This document shows positions 56,401 to 57,910 of a stretch of DNA of 64,000 bases, piece by piece. Origin of the DNA: Vandiemenella viatica (Eukaryota > Arthropoda > Insecta > Orthoptera > Morabidae); the NCBI GenBank assembly GCA_031002005.1, contig CM061919.1, positions 225,244,739 through 225,308,738 of the forward strand, written 5' to 3'. The notes beneath the pieces were generated by a model. It saw nothing but the letters and a program-made list of their open reading frames with translations, was not told where the DNA came from and searched no databases. Numbering within the stretch: position 1 is the stretch's first letter; each line of letters starts with the position of its first letter. A program made the position numbers and the translations under genes.

Positions 56401-57369
56401 AGTCTTGACCGGTTTCGACCTTCTTAAGATGGTCTTCTTCAGAAGTACATGTTAATATACTAGTGGGTGGAGATGGCCATGTGCTTGCTAAGAGCAGTAT
56501 GTTTAAAATCATAACAATATTATTTCCTGGCTTCATCTGCTTTGAACCAAGTAGTCCACAACCACCTCAATCTATTTATATGGCAAGAATTCCAAAAGCT
56601 TTGCCCATTCACCTAGCCATGTGCTTCATTATTCTCTACATGATGAATCAAGCATCCAAGATACCATGTCACACCAGTGATACTGTGATGAAGTGAAACA
56701 AAATCTATTTATATCTGTTACATCTTTCCACTTCACAAACTCCTTCACAGATCTGGTGAGCTTGGTAGAAAATATACTCAGCAGCATTATTGTTAGTAGC
56801 CAAACAATACACAACACAAGATTAACAGAAGTCAATAAATGAAACTGGAATATTCTATTTTCCTATGGTTAGTATTAATGTACAACAGTGAGAAACTCAC
56901 CTTCGTTAGTTCCTCTTCATAAAATGATAATTTTTCGGTAACTGTCTTCAGCTCTTGTTGCAAATTTTCATTCTGTAGATAATAAAGTACATTTTATAAG
57001 CAACTATTAATACATTCCCTAAAATGAGAGCAAGAAACTACAATTTGCTCACAAGAAATGTAATGGTCACATTAATTGACAAAAGCATTAGAAACATAAT
57101 GAAAATTACAAAACTTACACACTGATTCAAGATATTTAACTTACTTCTTGAGTCTTTGCAGTAAGGTTAGTATTCATTTCAGAGATTGTATGCTGCTGTG
57201 AATCAAGCTGTTTTTGGAGATGTTCAACACTCTTTACCAAAGTCTCAGAACCATGTTGAGTGGATAAGAAATCAGACAACATCCTGTTCAATTCTAGACC
57301 AGCTTCTGTTGCAGCTTCCAACTCTTTCTCCAGAGAGGCAACTTGCTCTTCCAACTCAGAACGAGCAAC
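648..57369 (-). CDS. Tango1: TANGO1/MIA3-type ER export receptor, internal coding exons
   Basis: Spliced host gene on the minus strand; the span covers seven exons (listed separately), introns included. Joined in order they give 334 codons with matching phases at every junction. The protein is almost wholly heptad-like, Glu/Lys/Gln/Leu-rich coiled coil with no membrane segment. The last third, with YFKEKETQLQ, GDASTTYERIKSLQEE and LEKKAHENW, is what I recognise as the second cytosolic coiled coil of TANGO1/cTAGE proteins. Known family role: at ER exit sites these membrane proteins link bulky cargo such as collagen to COPII coats, the coiled coils binding cTAGE5 and tethering ERGIC membranes. 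The 5' part (signal peptide, SH3-like domain, membrane segments) should lie above 64 kb and the Pro-rich tail below position 1. No database search was possible; TANGO1 and cTAGE5/MIA2 paralogs cannot be told apart from this part alone. Confidence 0.85.
745..1226. other. Intron, nothing recognised
   Basis: A+T-rich intronic sequence between the 648-744 exon and a mariner relic. No feature seen. Confidence 0.5.
1227..2502 (-). mobile_element. Mariner-family DNA transposon relic, about 1.28 kb
   Basis: Terminal inverted repeats begin CGAGGGCGAGTCAAAAATTA on the left and TGAGGGCAAGTCAAATATTA on the right (read inward), each next to a TA (1225-1226 and 2503-2504), the duplicated target of Tc1/mariner elements. 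Inside, minus strand, are mariner transposase pieces: CSRWVPRQLTEEHK and the first catalytic Asp in CDETC (normally GDETW) within 1652-2092, then HDNARPH and YSPDLVPSDFNLF with the second and third Asp of the D,D34D triad in 1306-1611. The two pieces are in different frames and the N-terminal third (2092-2480) is too decayed to read. This is a dead copy. Confidence 0.88.
2503..3239. other. Intron, nothing recognised
   Basis: A+T-rich, no supported coding or repeat structure. Confidence 0.45.
3240..3740. repeat. Penelope terminal-repeat-like fragments
   Basis: Three diverged copies of a motif recur here: CCTTCAACTTTGGTGAGTG near 3256, CCTTCAACTTTGGCGAATA near 3457 and TCTTCATCTATGGTAAATG near 3678. 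The same motif is found next to recognisable Penelope-like elements at 35.76 kb and 60.5-60.6 kb (both strands), so these are probably remnants of Penelope terminal repeats (pLTRs). No coding sequence survives. Confidence 0.45.
3535..3615. repeat. Perfect 16-bp inverted repeat, 49-bp loop
   Basis: CATGGTGAGGAAATCA at 3535-3550 is exactly inverted at 3600-3615. A diverged third copy (TATGGTGAGATCAGATGTGG) begins near 3894. It probably belongs to the surrounding Penelope terminal-repeat debris. Confidence 0.6.
4105..4389 (-). pseudogene. Non-LTR retrotransposon, C-terminal fragment
   Basis: An open stretch of 94 codons. The pattern RLTKQIFKL, WFDQVRQDLEKAKI, RKTFRQKIHDW and GTTWTEEIKLAFSKRMREYW is the C-terminal tail seen after the reverse transcriptase domain of a common insect non-LTR family, where TGTxWTEExxxxHSxRMKxYW ends the protein. 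The RT core is absent, so it is an isolated 3' end. Its relation to the RT relic at 16985-19165 is not established. Confidence 0.6.
4430..6035 (-). mobile_element. Penelope-like retroelement, decayed copy
   Basis: The DNA parallels the better copy at 60.97-62.9 kb block by block: AATAAGTGCTGGGTCT at the low end, then minus-strand peptides matching its C-terminal half (HPATATYYSSITGETFPII, 4717-4989), the YSQKLSQALIPHCNPLILHK region (5032-5283), the SLPRISFISL region (5501-5689), and finally the ADKG/DRCDYEAEAL region near 5880-5960. All frames are broken by indels and stops. It belongs to the same family as the 61-64 kb element. Confidence 0.75.
6216..6284 (+). repeat. (TG)n(AG)n microsatellite
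   Basis: A TG run passes directly into a (GA)n tract of about 50 bp, broken once by GGAGAG. The short open frame across it is a by-product of the repeat. Confidence 0.9.
6290..6830. repeat. Diverged tandem repeat, about 180-bp unit
   Basis: Three imperfect units share the order: a TTTTGATGGRNTTTCAAATAA-like segment, a TACAGCNCNTGGTTNTGT-like segment, GATTAGNAGNTTTC, then GAAAGCTGAGAAATTTAAAAT. A partial fourth may precede it at 6080-6215. No coding potential and no named family recognised. Confidence 0.45.
7030..7920 (-). mobile_element. Penelope-like retroelement fragment
   Basis: Two blocks, 7030-7480 and 7740-7920, follow the order of the 61.0-61.9 kb element (GGNATTNAGGCCAGG start, CCATGATTGGATGGG, GCATGCTGCTGGTTTTACAA, then the AGAGATTNTTNGNTGTGNAAGG block). 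The intervening 260 bp is unrelated A+T-rich DNA, an insertion or badly decayed. No readable frame remains. Confidence 0.6.
7921..9054. other. Intron, nothing recognised
   Basis: No exon, repeat or transposon sequence could be identified. Confidence 0.45.
9055..9441 (-). pseudogene. Non-LTR retrotransposon C-terminal fragment
   Basis: An open 128-codon stretch containing REGRLKWNGCVMRRINQE and later CGKKEIHRDTKDKVEG and RRRRSRQ. The (R)LRWxGHVxRM pattern is typical of the region after the thumb of many insect non-LTR reverse transcriptases. The RT core is absent. Assignment to a clade is not possible. Confidence 0.45.
9442..10179. other. Intron with one GAAACGTTGG-containing relic
   Basis: Mostly unrecognised. 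At 9960-10030 the minus strand reads ...AGGATTGAAACGTTGGCTGT, a string like those ending the hammerhead-like elements at 16.5 kb, but no convincing stem II or CUGANGA box is present. Confidence 0.35.
10180..10412 (-). mobile_element. tRNA-derived SINE, diverged
   Basis: Same family as the full copy at 59451-59710. On the plus strand it runs from GGCTTTACACCTTGTTCATTAGG through GAATTCGGCCATAGCC, GTGATTTGGGGAAACAATGG, CCCAAATCTGAATG to a decayed B-box region (ACAGGGATTCAAAGCC). About 20% diverged by eye. Open frames on both strands here are by-products. Confidence 0.8.
10795..11033 (-). mobile_element. tRNA-derived SINE
   Basis: Family member with T-rich end at 10795 (the 3' A tail on the minus strand), AGCATCCCGGCATTCGCCTG, CCGGACGGGGATTTGAGCC (B-box region on the opposite strand) and a tRNA-like head ending near CACACACCACAATCGGT at 11033. 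Full length. Confidence 0.85.
11034..11384. other. Intron, nothing recognised
   Basis: T-rich intronic DNA; the plus-strand open frame at 11145-11333 has no recognisable content. Confidence 0.45.
11385..11835. repeat. Penelope terminal-repeat remnant, inverted ends
   Basis: ACATTTACCACAGATGATGG near 11394 is an inverted match to CCTTCATCTATGGTAAGTG near 11796, giving a head-to-head pair about 400 bp apart. CAATATTTCGTTAATGAACC near 11461 matches the CAATATTTCGGCCTACAGCA of the 60.6-kb Penelope terminal region. Between them a CAGAAGATGAATCCGGAGAG ... GAAAC string (11650-11690) resembles a decayed hammerhead arm. Confidence 0.5.
11836..12842. other. Intron, nothing recognised
   Basis: A+T-rich with no supported feature. 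The minus-strand 88-codon frame at 12583-12849 shows no family resemblance. Confidence 0.45.
12843..13260 (+). pseudogene. Non-LTR retrotransposon C-terminal relic split by a SINE
   Basis: QSVSDMIKELSWEPSEDKRQ (12847 on) matches the QSVTDMIKELKWDSLEDRRR segment of the relic at 15640-16125. After the inserted SINE (12930-13168) the reading resumes as KAYISNETWMREELG, equivalent to KAFTGDEAWIDTGVR of that relic. So one LINE fragment was cut by a later SINE insertion. Confidence 0.65.
12930..13168 (-). mobile_element. tRNA-derived SINE inserted in a LINE relic
   Basis: Contains TGGCTTTACACTTTGTTAAT, ACGGGAAAGGACTAGGAGCA, CCATCCTGGCATTTACCTGG, GGGGATTTGAACCTGTGTCC (B-box region) and a tRNA-like end CCACCATGCTCGGGG. 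A GGAAAGTGC / GGAAGTGC pair flanks it at about 12913 and 13178, a possible worn target-site duplication. Confidence 0.8.
13261..14082. other. Intron, nothing recognised
   Basis: A+T-rich, no supported feature. Confidence 0.45.
14083..14181 (-). CDS. Tango1: Candidate TANGO1 cassette exon, lysine-rich
   Basis: A 99-nt open block lying between exons 15500-15601 and 648-744. The acceptor is TATCTAATGCAG; the donor GTACTT is weak. It would start after a phase-2 junction and end in phase 2, so it can be included or skipped without changing the frame. Inclusion would insert about 33 residues (GLVSSEDTEVQETPINST followed by KKKKVKVKKVRKSHG) into the coiled coil; skipping gives the family-like join ESYK-SQNEML. 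Acidic/Ser-rich then strongly basic content is unlike the flanking coiled coil. It may be an alternative exon, or a chance open stretch; RNA data would decide. Confidence 0.5.
14182..15499. other. Intron, nothing recognised
   Basis: A+T-rich intron with G- and C-runs at 14466-14480 and 15060-15070. No coding or transposon content seen; the overlapping short frames at 15041-15257 look random. Confidence 0.45.
15500..15601 (-). CDS. Tango1: TANGO1 exon
   Basis: 102-nt exon with acceptor AAATTACAG and donor GTAAGT. It begins with the last base of the Arg codon split from exon 21865-22003, encodes ELGLQEAMYMQKEGDAS and TTYERIKSLQEEVESY, and ends in phase 2 (AA). This is one of the most family-specific parts, from the second coiled coil of TANGO1/cTAGE proteins. 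Confidence 0.88.
15640..16125 (+). pseudogene. Non-LTR retrotransposon C-terminal relic
   Basis: An open 127-codon frame at 15629-16012 with VQKRATRFISGNYHRTQSVT, KELKWDSLEDRRRMKRAMVV and YKAFTGDEAWID, then in another frame FNNFHIELMNELPKMLKFLE. This is the pattern of the C-terminal region of Jockey/CR1-like reverse transcriptases (VQRRAARF... LGWETLEERR... WNxLP). The catalytic RT domain is absent. It begins only 40 bp upstream (minus-strand sense) of the TANGO1 exon 15500-15601. Confidence 0.7.
16390..16629. repeat. Fold-back element with hammerhead-like arm
   Basis: Two arms of about 115 bp are near-perfect inverted copies around a centre at 16508 (CTAGACTAGACTAG). The right arm, plus strand, reads CTGATAAAGACAGC (16561 on), AGAGCAG, GCTGTCGAAACGTTGTC, which is the order of a hammerhead core: CUGANGA box, stem II (GACAGC/GCTGTC), GAAA box, then a GTTGT/ACAAC stem III. 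Position 8 of the core is A rather than the needed G, so it is probably inactive. The left arm has lost the GAAA box (AAAAGC). Likely a head-to-head pair of terminal-repeat copies from a Penelope-like element. Confidence 0.65.
16985..19165 (+). mobile_element. Non-LTR retrotransposon RT relic, 5'-truncated
   Basis: Reading frames broken by several indels and stops follow the order of a non-LTR polymerase: pre-RT linker (KHPWWNTTCDNALKDRKKAF near 17196), RT fingers (KLKYNKTSGEDGIVAELPKN, 17648 on), IPVDWKRALIHPLSKKGT, NNYRGISLIHTKILSTCLLK, VVDFKKAYDSL region near 18020, GVRQGDGMPPLFFNIVL near 18190, and the catalytic box as EFADDLAIIT at 18337-18366. The thumb and tail (to 19165) follow. No endonuclease domain upstream, so the copy is 5' truncated. 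The clade is uncertain (RTE- or Jockey-like). Confidence 0.85.
19560..20030 (+). pseudogene. Non-LTR retrotransposon fragment, RT N-terminal side
   Basis: An open 74-codon frame (19579-19803) with LNKELIIAKKVAKDGFMKNI, then in other frames AMKELRKLKNKGAGVDNITT near 19920, which matches the start of a non-LTR RT domain (LKKLKNxKAPGxDxI). The catalytic part is missing. A different family from the neighbouring 17-19 kb relic, judging by sequence. Confidence 0.5.
20031..21864. other. Intron, nothing recognised
   Basis: No supported exon or transposon. A short (GA)n tract lies at about 21761-21775. Confidence 0.45.
21865..22003 (-). CDS. Tango1: TANGO1 exon
   Basis: 139-nt exon, acceptor TTTATGAACAG, donor GTAAAT. 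The first two bases complete an Asp codon begun by the G ending exon 36425-36695 (phase 1), giving LLED-HTKIINKEVENLRLK. It continues with FEEAEREKVEAQTKLEVL and TNYFKEKETQLQ and ends in phase 2. The exact phase fit and continuous coiled coil confirm the neighbouring exon calls. Confidence 0.88.
22004..22479. other. Intron, nothing recognised
   Basis: Short (TG)n at 22136-22151; otherwise unremarkable A+T-rich intron. Confidence 0.45.
22480..25245 (+). mobile_element. Penelope-like retroelement with inverted leading segment
   Basis: The first part (about 22490-23230) is in reverse orientation: the minus strand reads CCAGAAGATGGTGAC near 22495 and, at 22972-23220, RIDRVLVKNGIKNIFLLPPR then KDDLAFSTLGIYSISYEC, the start of a GIY-YIG endonuclease. 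From about 23.25 kb the plus strand carries the body: decayed N-terminal region, RT pieces near 24700-24800 (PRLYALPNIHKEGTLLWPI-like), and near 25190 RYVDNTFVLCPHSR, where the second catalytic Asp of YVDD is Asn. It stops abruptly at 25245. Same family as the 38.1-40.96 kb copy, which it resembles throughout. Confidence 0.8.
25246..27794. other. Intron, nothing recognised
   Basis: 2.5 kb of A+T-rich DNA with no recognisable exon or transposon. A G-run lies at 26317-26326. Confidence 0.45.
27795..29106 (+). mobile_element. Non-autonomous interspersed repeat with internal duplications
   Basis: Begins TATATACTAGCTAAGCCTGG then CCACACTTCGCTGTGGCTCA, a start I recognise from common insect interspersed repeats (consensus near TAGCTGTACCCGGCCACGCGTTGCTGTGGC), and ends TTTTTATATATGAAGATTA. 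The 3' part is duplicated: AAAAATTAAGGGGTG occurs at about 28574, 28716 and 28935, and a block with CACATTCTCCCCAAAATTTC, CAATCGACCGACTAC and TTTTGAGTTTTGCAAGCACA recurs about 220 bp later. No coding sequence. A DUF4817-type transposon sits exactly at its 3' edge. Confidence 0.55.
29109..30402 (+). mobile_element. Tc1/mariner-superfamily transposon, DUF4817 type
   Basis: About 1.29 kb with terminal inverted repeats of about 42 bp: CAGGGTGTATCTAAATGAAT at the left and CATGGTGTACCTAAATGAAT read inward from the right, both continuing to a TTTTAACGCTTTGTA block. TA flanks each end (29107-29108, 30403-30404). It carries one decayed transposase gene (see 29290-30240). Confidence 0.9.
29290..30240 (+). 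pseudogene. Defective DUF4817-type transposase
   Basis: The N-terminal helix-turn-helix domain (EQKDFCVLQFAKMEPVVTVQ, RRWYHQFENIGCLCKG) is open from ATG 29290 to a stop at 29473. Later pieces include LQALKPTDHGLRAKFAHEML, FSDES with the first catalytic Asp (29737 on), GTSYLDALQLRLFPQLVEDE, PDHWIGRKGPKDRACLA, and SSDLTPCDFYLW with the third acidic position. Between VEDETNNL and NWLNVTVPDHW a short deletion removes the stretch that in intact relatives holds WQQDGAPPHW, and with it the second catalytic Asp. Stops and frameshifts add to this, so the gene is dead. Confidence 0.85.
30570..30800 (-). pseudogene. Non-LTR retrotransposon C-terminal relic
   Basis: Minus-strand KMLTQRGWKSLEDRRSVGVY and KRHTGDEALAEKLGEIRG align with the KELKWDSLEDRRR...YKAFTGDEAW part of the relic at 15640-16125. 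Only about 60 codons survive. Confidence 0.55.
30930..32800 (+). mobile_element. LTR-like segment plus retrotransposon leader
   Basis: LTR-like order on the plus strand: A+T-rich U3, TATA-like GGTTATAAATC at 32229, polyadenylation-like AATAAAC at 32528, a putative LTR end before GTGGCGACCTGT (about 32617), which would be the primer-binding region, then a leader with GCGATACTCAACCCCGGTATCG (a hairpin) at about 32738. The same series recurs at 45.5-47.1 kb. No gag/pol follows; the left boundary is not defined. Superfamily (Gypsy or other) is unproven. Confidence 0.4.
32891..33049 (-). mobile_element. SINE, 5'-truncated, with target duplication
   Basis: T-rich run (minus-strand A tail), TTACGTCTCTTTTTAACATC, GGAATTCGGCCATGGCC, AAGCATCCCGGCATTTGCCT, then breaks at GAAACCATGGA before the tRNA-like head. 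GCATCACTCT at 32881-32890 is repeated at 33050-33059, a 10-bp target-site duplication that proves truncation on insertion rather than later deletion. Confidence 0.92.
33745..35057 (-). mobile_element. Mariner transposon, 1.3 kb, nearly complete
   Basis: Inverted repeats of about 32 bp (CGAGGCATGTTTTTTTAAGT / CGAGGCATATTTTTTAAGTA read inward) flanked by TA at 33743-33744 and 35058-35059. It is inserted in the GIY-YIG domain of a Penelope-like element, and is therefore younger than that copy. It contains one transposase frame with few lesions. Confidence 0.95.
33825..34904 (-). pseudogene. Mariner transposase, one stop and one catalytic loss
   Basis: A single minus-strand frame of about 360 codons from ATG 34904. 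It has the paired helix-turn-helix region (AVMRFLCAKGLKPIDIHREI; MVRKWVRAFKDGRTNV; RSGRPSV), VTGDETWV with the first catalytic Asp, LLHDNAHPHVA with the second, and YSPDLAPSVYHLF, where the third Asp of the D,D34D triad (normally PSDYH) is Val. An in-frame TAA at 34350-34352 follows SKQQSM; the frame is open again immediately after it to the natural end NYVEK. Otherwise intact, so a recently silenced copy. Confidence 0.93.
35320..35450. repeat. (TA)n-rich tract
   Basis: Two runs of TATATA, 35327-35372 and 35416-35450, in the terminal region of the Penelope element. An equivalent TA-rich tract lies in the terminal region of the 60.5-61 kb copy. Confidence 0.85.
35791..36424. other. Intron, (AAT)n microsatellite
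   Basis: Intronic; an AAT run at about 36241-36262 is the only structure seen. Confidence 0.5.
36425..36695 (-). CDS. Tango1: TANGO1 exon, longest in window
   Basis: 271-nt exon, acceptor GAAATTTCAG, donor GTTTGT. Starts phase 0 (MTESTHVQITNLTSELEEAR) and ends phase 1 after LLE plus one G, which pairs with exon 21865-22003. It contains AMRDSELTVLQDCLRQLKAL, a short polar break (EEGQGSERLDALLDVGHA) and ELALITMERDSLKERLCDEE. Heptad-like except for the Gly-rich break, which may be a hinge. ATG at the exon start is an internal Met, not a translation start, because a good acceptor precedes it. Confidence 0.9.
36696..38099. other. Intron, nothing recognised
   Basis: No supported feature; poly-T run at 37807-37820. 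Confidence 0.45.
38100..40960 (+). mobile_element. Penelope-like retroelement with RT and GIY-YIG domains
   Basis: 38100-38700 is an inverted copy of the 3' end: the minus strand carries SNRAMALILKIPEYWRILGA and SSDISLERVMTFGPSAI, equivalent to plus-strand RRAMALILKIPEYWRILGAY and SSVISFEHVMTFVSSVM at 40637-40770. The body runs plus strand: 39114-39503 (PSHHAPNITVAERRALWTLQ; VFPTDKGNASVVLNTADY), RT palm at 39893-40132 (MAMGSSLSPAIGNFFMEDFE; YRYVDDTFVVCPHG with the catalytic Asp pair), then the endonuclease at 40411-40836 with GIYCISCECGKSYIGQ, both GIY and YIG boxes intact. Frames are broken between pieces, so no full protein is made. Such head-to-head inverted ends are typical of Penelope elements. 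Confidence 0.93.
41120..43600. repeat. Satellite-like tandem array, about 168-bp monomer
   Basis: About 14 monomers. A landmark, (C)GACCCTTAAAGGGCAAAA, recurs at roughly 41246, 41415, 41582, 41749, 41917, 42085, 42250, 42418, 42586, 42754, 42918, 43085, 43250 and 43404, spacing 165-170 bp. Between about 41.58 and 42.9 kb two monomer types alternate: one with AAAGGGCAAAAATG and a later ATCTCGAGCCATTTATCTCC, one with AAAGGGAAAAAGTATAAA and GTGTCACGAGCGATTTATCT, giving a 336-bp higher-order unit. Edge monomers are more diverged. Each carries the interrupted palindrome CCCTTAAAGGG and ATAGATAAATGAGGTATCAT. Confidence 0.92.
43601..44924. other. Intron, nothing recognised
   Basis: T-rich on the plus strand. 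The 114-codon frame at 43909-44253 is hydrophobic only because of T-richness and lacks any family pattern. Confidence 0.45.
44925..45230 (+). mobile_element. tRNA-derived SINE of a second family
   Basis: Plus strand: GGGCCTAGGTTGAAATTCCA is a B-box-like region, followed by CCGGCCATCCTGACTGCAAC, GGCAAATGCTGGGACAGTCC and a body running into ACAACACATCACCACCATCA. The layout (B box, CCGGCCATCCTGA, GCAAATGCTGGGA) is that of insect tRNA-derived SINEs related to, but distinct from, the other five copies here. No target duplication found. Confidence 0.6.
45560..47080 (+). mobile_element. Second LTR-like segment and leader
   Basis: A+T-rich U3-like region, promoter-like DNA around 46270-46520, then GTGACGACCACAG at about 46897, AGCATTCTACATGGTTTAAC, and CCGATACCCAACCCCCGTATC at about 47019. 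These match GTGGCGACCTGT, AGCATTCTA, ACATGGT and GCGATACTCAACCCCGGTATCG of the 32.6-kb remnant, in order. Divergence is high. No coding region. Boundaries approximate. Confidence 0.4.
47512..47690. repeat. Two-copy tandem duplication, about 82 bp
   Basis: TGGATTTTCTGTTAGGGTGT...CACCTCCTCATC is followed by TGGGATTTTCTATCAGGGTA...CAACTCCTCATC with some 10% differences. Confidence 0.85.
47691..48119. other. Intron, nothing recognised
   Basis: The plus-strand 71-codon frame at 47711-47926 has no recognised content. Confidence 0.4.
48120..48216 (-). CDS. Tango1: TANGO1 exon with apparent 1-base insertion
   Basis: Strong acceptor (CTTTTTTGTTAG after a long pyrimidine tract) and GTAAGC donor. Length 97 nt where both flanking exons demand a phase-0 to phase-0 exon, so 96 nt would be expected. 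The first frame reads TTDALVNIQ, the second reads KLDLMSQMENKIRALQLQLT; they join cleanly if the A run at 48186-48191 (six T on the plus strand) had five. As given, translation stops a few codons later. Either an assembly or read error in a homopolymer or a real disabling allele; since every other exon is clean, error is more likely. Confidence 0.82.
48570..49465 (-). pseudogene. Jockey-clade non-LTR reverse transcriptase relic
   Basis: Minus-strand pieces in order: VKPGKDSPVAKNYHPISLLC and FYKIFERILL (49360-49465), NQHIEQGFESRLVTGVDFVD with LSAVYDAVKHNVLLHMLYQL (49122-49364), a decayed palm region, and KHCLNTKSKVSAHNNILQKL (about 48690-48765), then a PIWYxSA-like end near 48640. The order and wording (KPGKxPxxxxSYRPISLL; HCLNTKxKVxxRNNILRKL) are those of Jockey elements. 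Stops throughout the palm, and the YADD box is not readable. Confidence 0.85.
49659..50953 (+). mobile_element. hAT-superfamily DNA transposon, internally deleted
   Basis: CTGTCACA at 49651-49658 is repeated at 50954-50961: an exact 8-bp target duplication, the size made by hAT transposases. The ends read inward as TACAGCTGGGCAGAAAATTG and CATAGGTGGGCACAGTTAAT, imperfect inverted repeats sharing CTGGGCA/GTGGGCA. Subterminal regions are full of GTTAAC/TTAACG words. The interior has only an N-terminal transposase remnant, so it is a deletion derivative. Confidence 0.93.
50163..50760 (+). pseudogene. hAT transposase N-terminal remnant
   Basis: An open 98-codon frame from ATG 50163 with LCLPKLSTIKAHVSSLNNLK and QHMKRMY, which is the shape of a BED zinc finger (CxxC ... 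NLxxHxxxxH); the first Cys is lost and the last His is Tyr. Further frames give VFQAVVDRCISNIFVANML and VEESDTFEKLVKMLNSSK, matching the region before the catalytic domain in hAT proteins. The RNase H-like core and dimerisation region are deleted. Confidence 0.8.
51400..52030 (+). mobile_element. Solo-LTR-like segment
   Basis: A core-promoter-like series: CTCTATATAAACAGATCG (TATA box at about 51802) with an initiator-like AGTTTAGTTTTGC about 35 bp on, and AATAAACGAG (polyadenylation signal) at 51962, about 160 bp after the TATA, followed by a GT-rich CTTGTTTTTGGTGG. This is the U3-R-U5 layout of an LTR. Ends and target duplication could not be set. Confidence 0.35.
52031..53324. other. Intron with CpG-rich patch, not identified
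   Basis: 52750-52960 is unusually G+C- and CpG-rich for this window, with CCAATAGGCA and CCCATTGGCT (CCAAT-box-like) and a donor-like CCCAG/GTAATT at about 52950 (plus strand). Several minus-strand frames stay open because of G+C content. It could be an LTR/promoter remnant or an antisense first exon. A poly-C run lies at 53191-53204. Confidence 0.35.
53325..53680 (+). pseudogene. Jockey-like element 3' end
   Basis: Plus strand: FWWHYLEDPNTICECVAEKT, IQHLHNCPQCPST, VQDLLNSSDYTVHVDDFL, i.e. the C-terminal Cys/His motif (CxC...HLxxCP) of Jockey-clade ORF2, followed by an untranslated tail ending in AAGTAAATAAATAAAAG. 5' truncated and opposite in strand to the 48.6-49.5 kb relic. Confidence 0.7.
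53681..54699. other. Intron, nothing recognised
   Basis: No supported feature; short open frames show no family pattern. Confidence 0.4.
54700..55470. repeat. Inverted pair of 178-bp tandem arrays, retrozyme-like
   Basis: Three units in minus orientation (landmark GAGCTTTCGGCTGG and variants at 54721, 54898, 55076) then two in plus orientation (GGCTGTAGGATAYCAGC at 55201 and 55379), inverted about 55143. Spacing is 177-178 bp. Each unit's core, in its own sense, is like TGATGAAGGCTGTAGG then ATACCAGCCGAAAGCTC: a CUGAUGA-like box, stem II (GGCTG/CAGCC) and GAAA box of a hammerhead. No single copy has all core bases (TCCGATGA, TCTGACAA, TCTGTCAA, CTATGATGA), and stem III and the cleavage site were not found. 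No coding sequence. Confidence 0.7.
55471..56370. other. Intron, nothing recognised
   Basis: A+T-rich, no supported feature. Confidence 0.4.
56371..56445 (-). ncRNA. Hammerhead-ribozyme-like core
   Basis: Minus strand: CUGAAGA at 56442-56436 (fits CUGANGA), then GACCATCTT/AAGAAGGTC forming stem II, then GAAAC at 56416-56412. Stem III can form between AACCGGT and ACTGGTT (56382-56376), with an inner GTCAAG/CTTGAC hairpin; the 3' strand then ends GGUU, placing an allowed U at the cleavage position. So both core boxes, stem II, stem III and the cleavage base are present. A matching stem I was not found next to it, so activity is doubtful. Hammerheads of this kind are known in the terminal repeats of Penelope-like elements. 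Confidence 0.6.
56446..56900. other. Intron, nothing recognised
   Basis: No supported exon or repeat between the hammerhead-like core and the 56901-56972 exon. Confidence 0.45.
56901..56972 (-). CDS. Tango1: TANGO1 exon, 24 codons
   Basis: 72 nt, acceptor ATTATCTACAG, donor GTGAGT, phase 0 at both ends. Encodes NENLQQELKTVTEKLSFYEE followed by ELTK. Continues the coiled coil from exon 57145-57369 and runs in frame into exon 48120-48216 across an 8.7-kb intron. Confidence 0.87.
57145..57369 (-). CDS. Tango1: TANGO1 exon, first one in window
   Basis: 225 nt (75 codons), acceptor AAAATTCCAG, donor GTAAGT, phase 0 at both ends. Encodes VARSELEEQVASLEKELEAA, TEAGLELNRMLSDFLSTQHG and a long Gln/Leu/Glu heptad stretch ending TAKTQE. 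No Met-start context; a phase-0 exon must precede it beyond the transposons to the right. The LELNRMLSDFL segment fits the first cytosolic coiled coil of TANGO1-like proteins, but this exon alone would not name the family. Confidence 0.87.
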
Positions 57370-57639
57370 CTGGAATTTTTCTCGTTAATCAGAAACCAAA
57401 ATTGTAAAAGTAGACTCATTAATATATTGCAATGCATAAATTAAACAAATAAAAAGTTATAATTAACATATTCCAATTCACTACAATATTATAATAAAAT
57501 TCAAAGTAAAAGAATTGCAGAAAGCTGAGCAGGCAAACAAACAAACATAACAACAGGTACCAAATTTGCTGACAAACACTGTGGACTTCCACAGGCAGTG
57601 TTGTTAAATGTATAACAAAATGTAATGTGAGTAACAATG

Positions 57640-57910
57640 AAAGGAAAGAAATGCAGTGAGGCAATAGTTACATGGAAAGGACAGGTAAATTACACACAAC
57701 ACTCACCAAAGTTGAAGGGAGGAGGGCAGCAGCAACACAAAACAACACACAAACAAAGAAAATACATTATTTCGGGGGAAAACCACTTTTTCAAGTTAAC
57801 AGAGGTAGGAGGCTGGGCTTGCGCATGACTTGTGTTCGACACAGCCAGTCATCGAGTGCAAGTCTTGCGCAAGCCCAGCCACCTACCTCTGTTAACTTGA
57901 AAAAGGGATT
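57640..57910. repeat. Penelope terminal-repeat remnant with inverted repeat
   Basis: CACTCACCAAAGTTGAAGG near 57701 is the reverse complement of the CCTTCAACTTTGGYGAGTG motif found at other Penelope ends. Next to it, arms of about 46 bp (57784-57831 and 57860-57907, TTTTTCAAGTTAACAGAGGT ... with TGGGCTTGCGC) are inverted around a 28-bp spacer with two or three mismatches. Confidence 0.6.
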
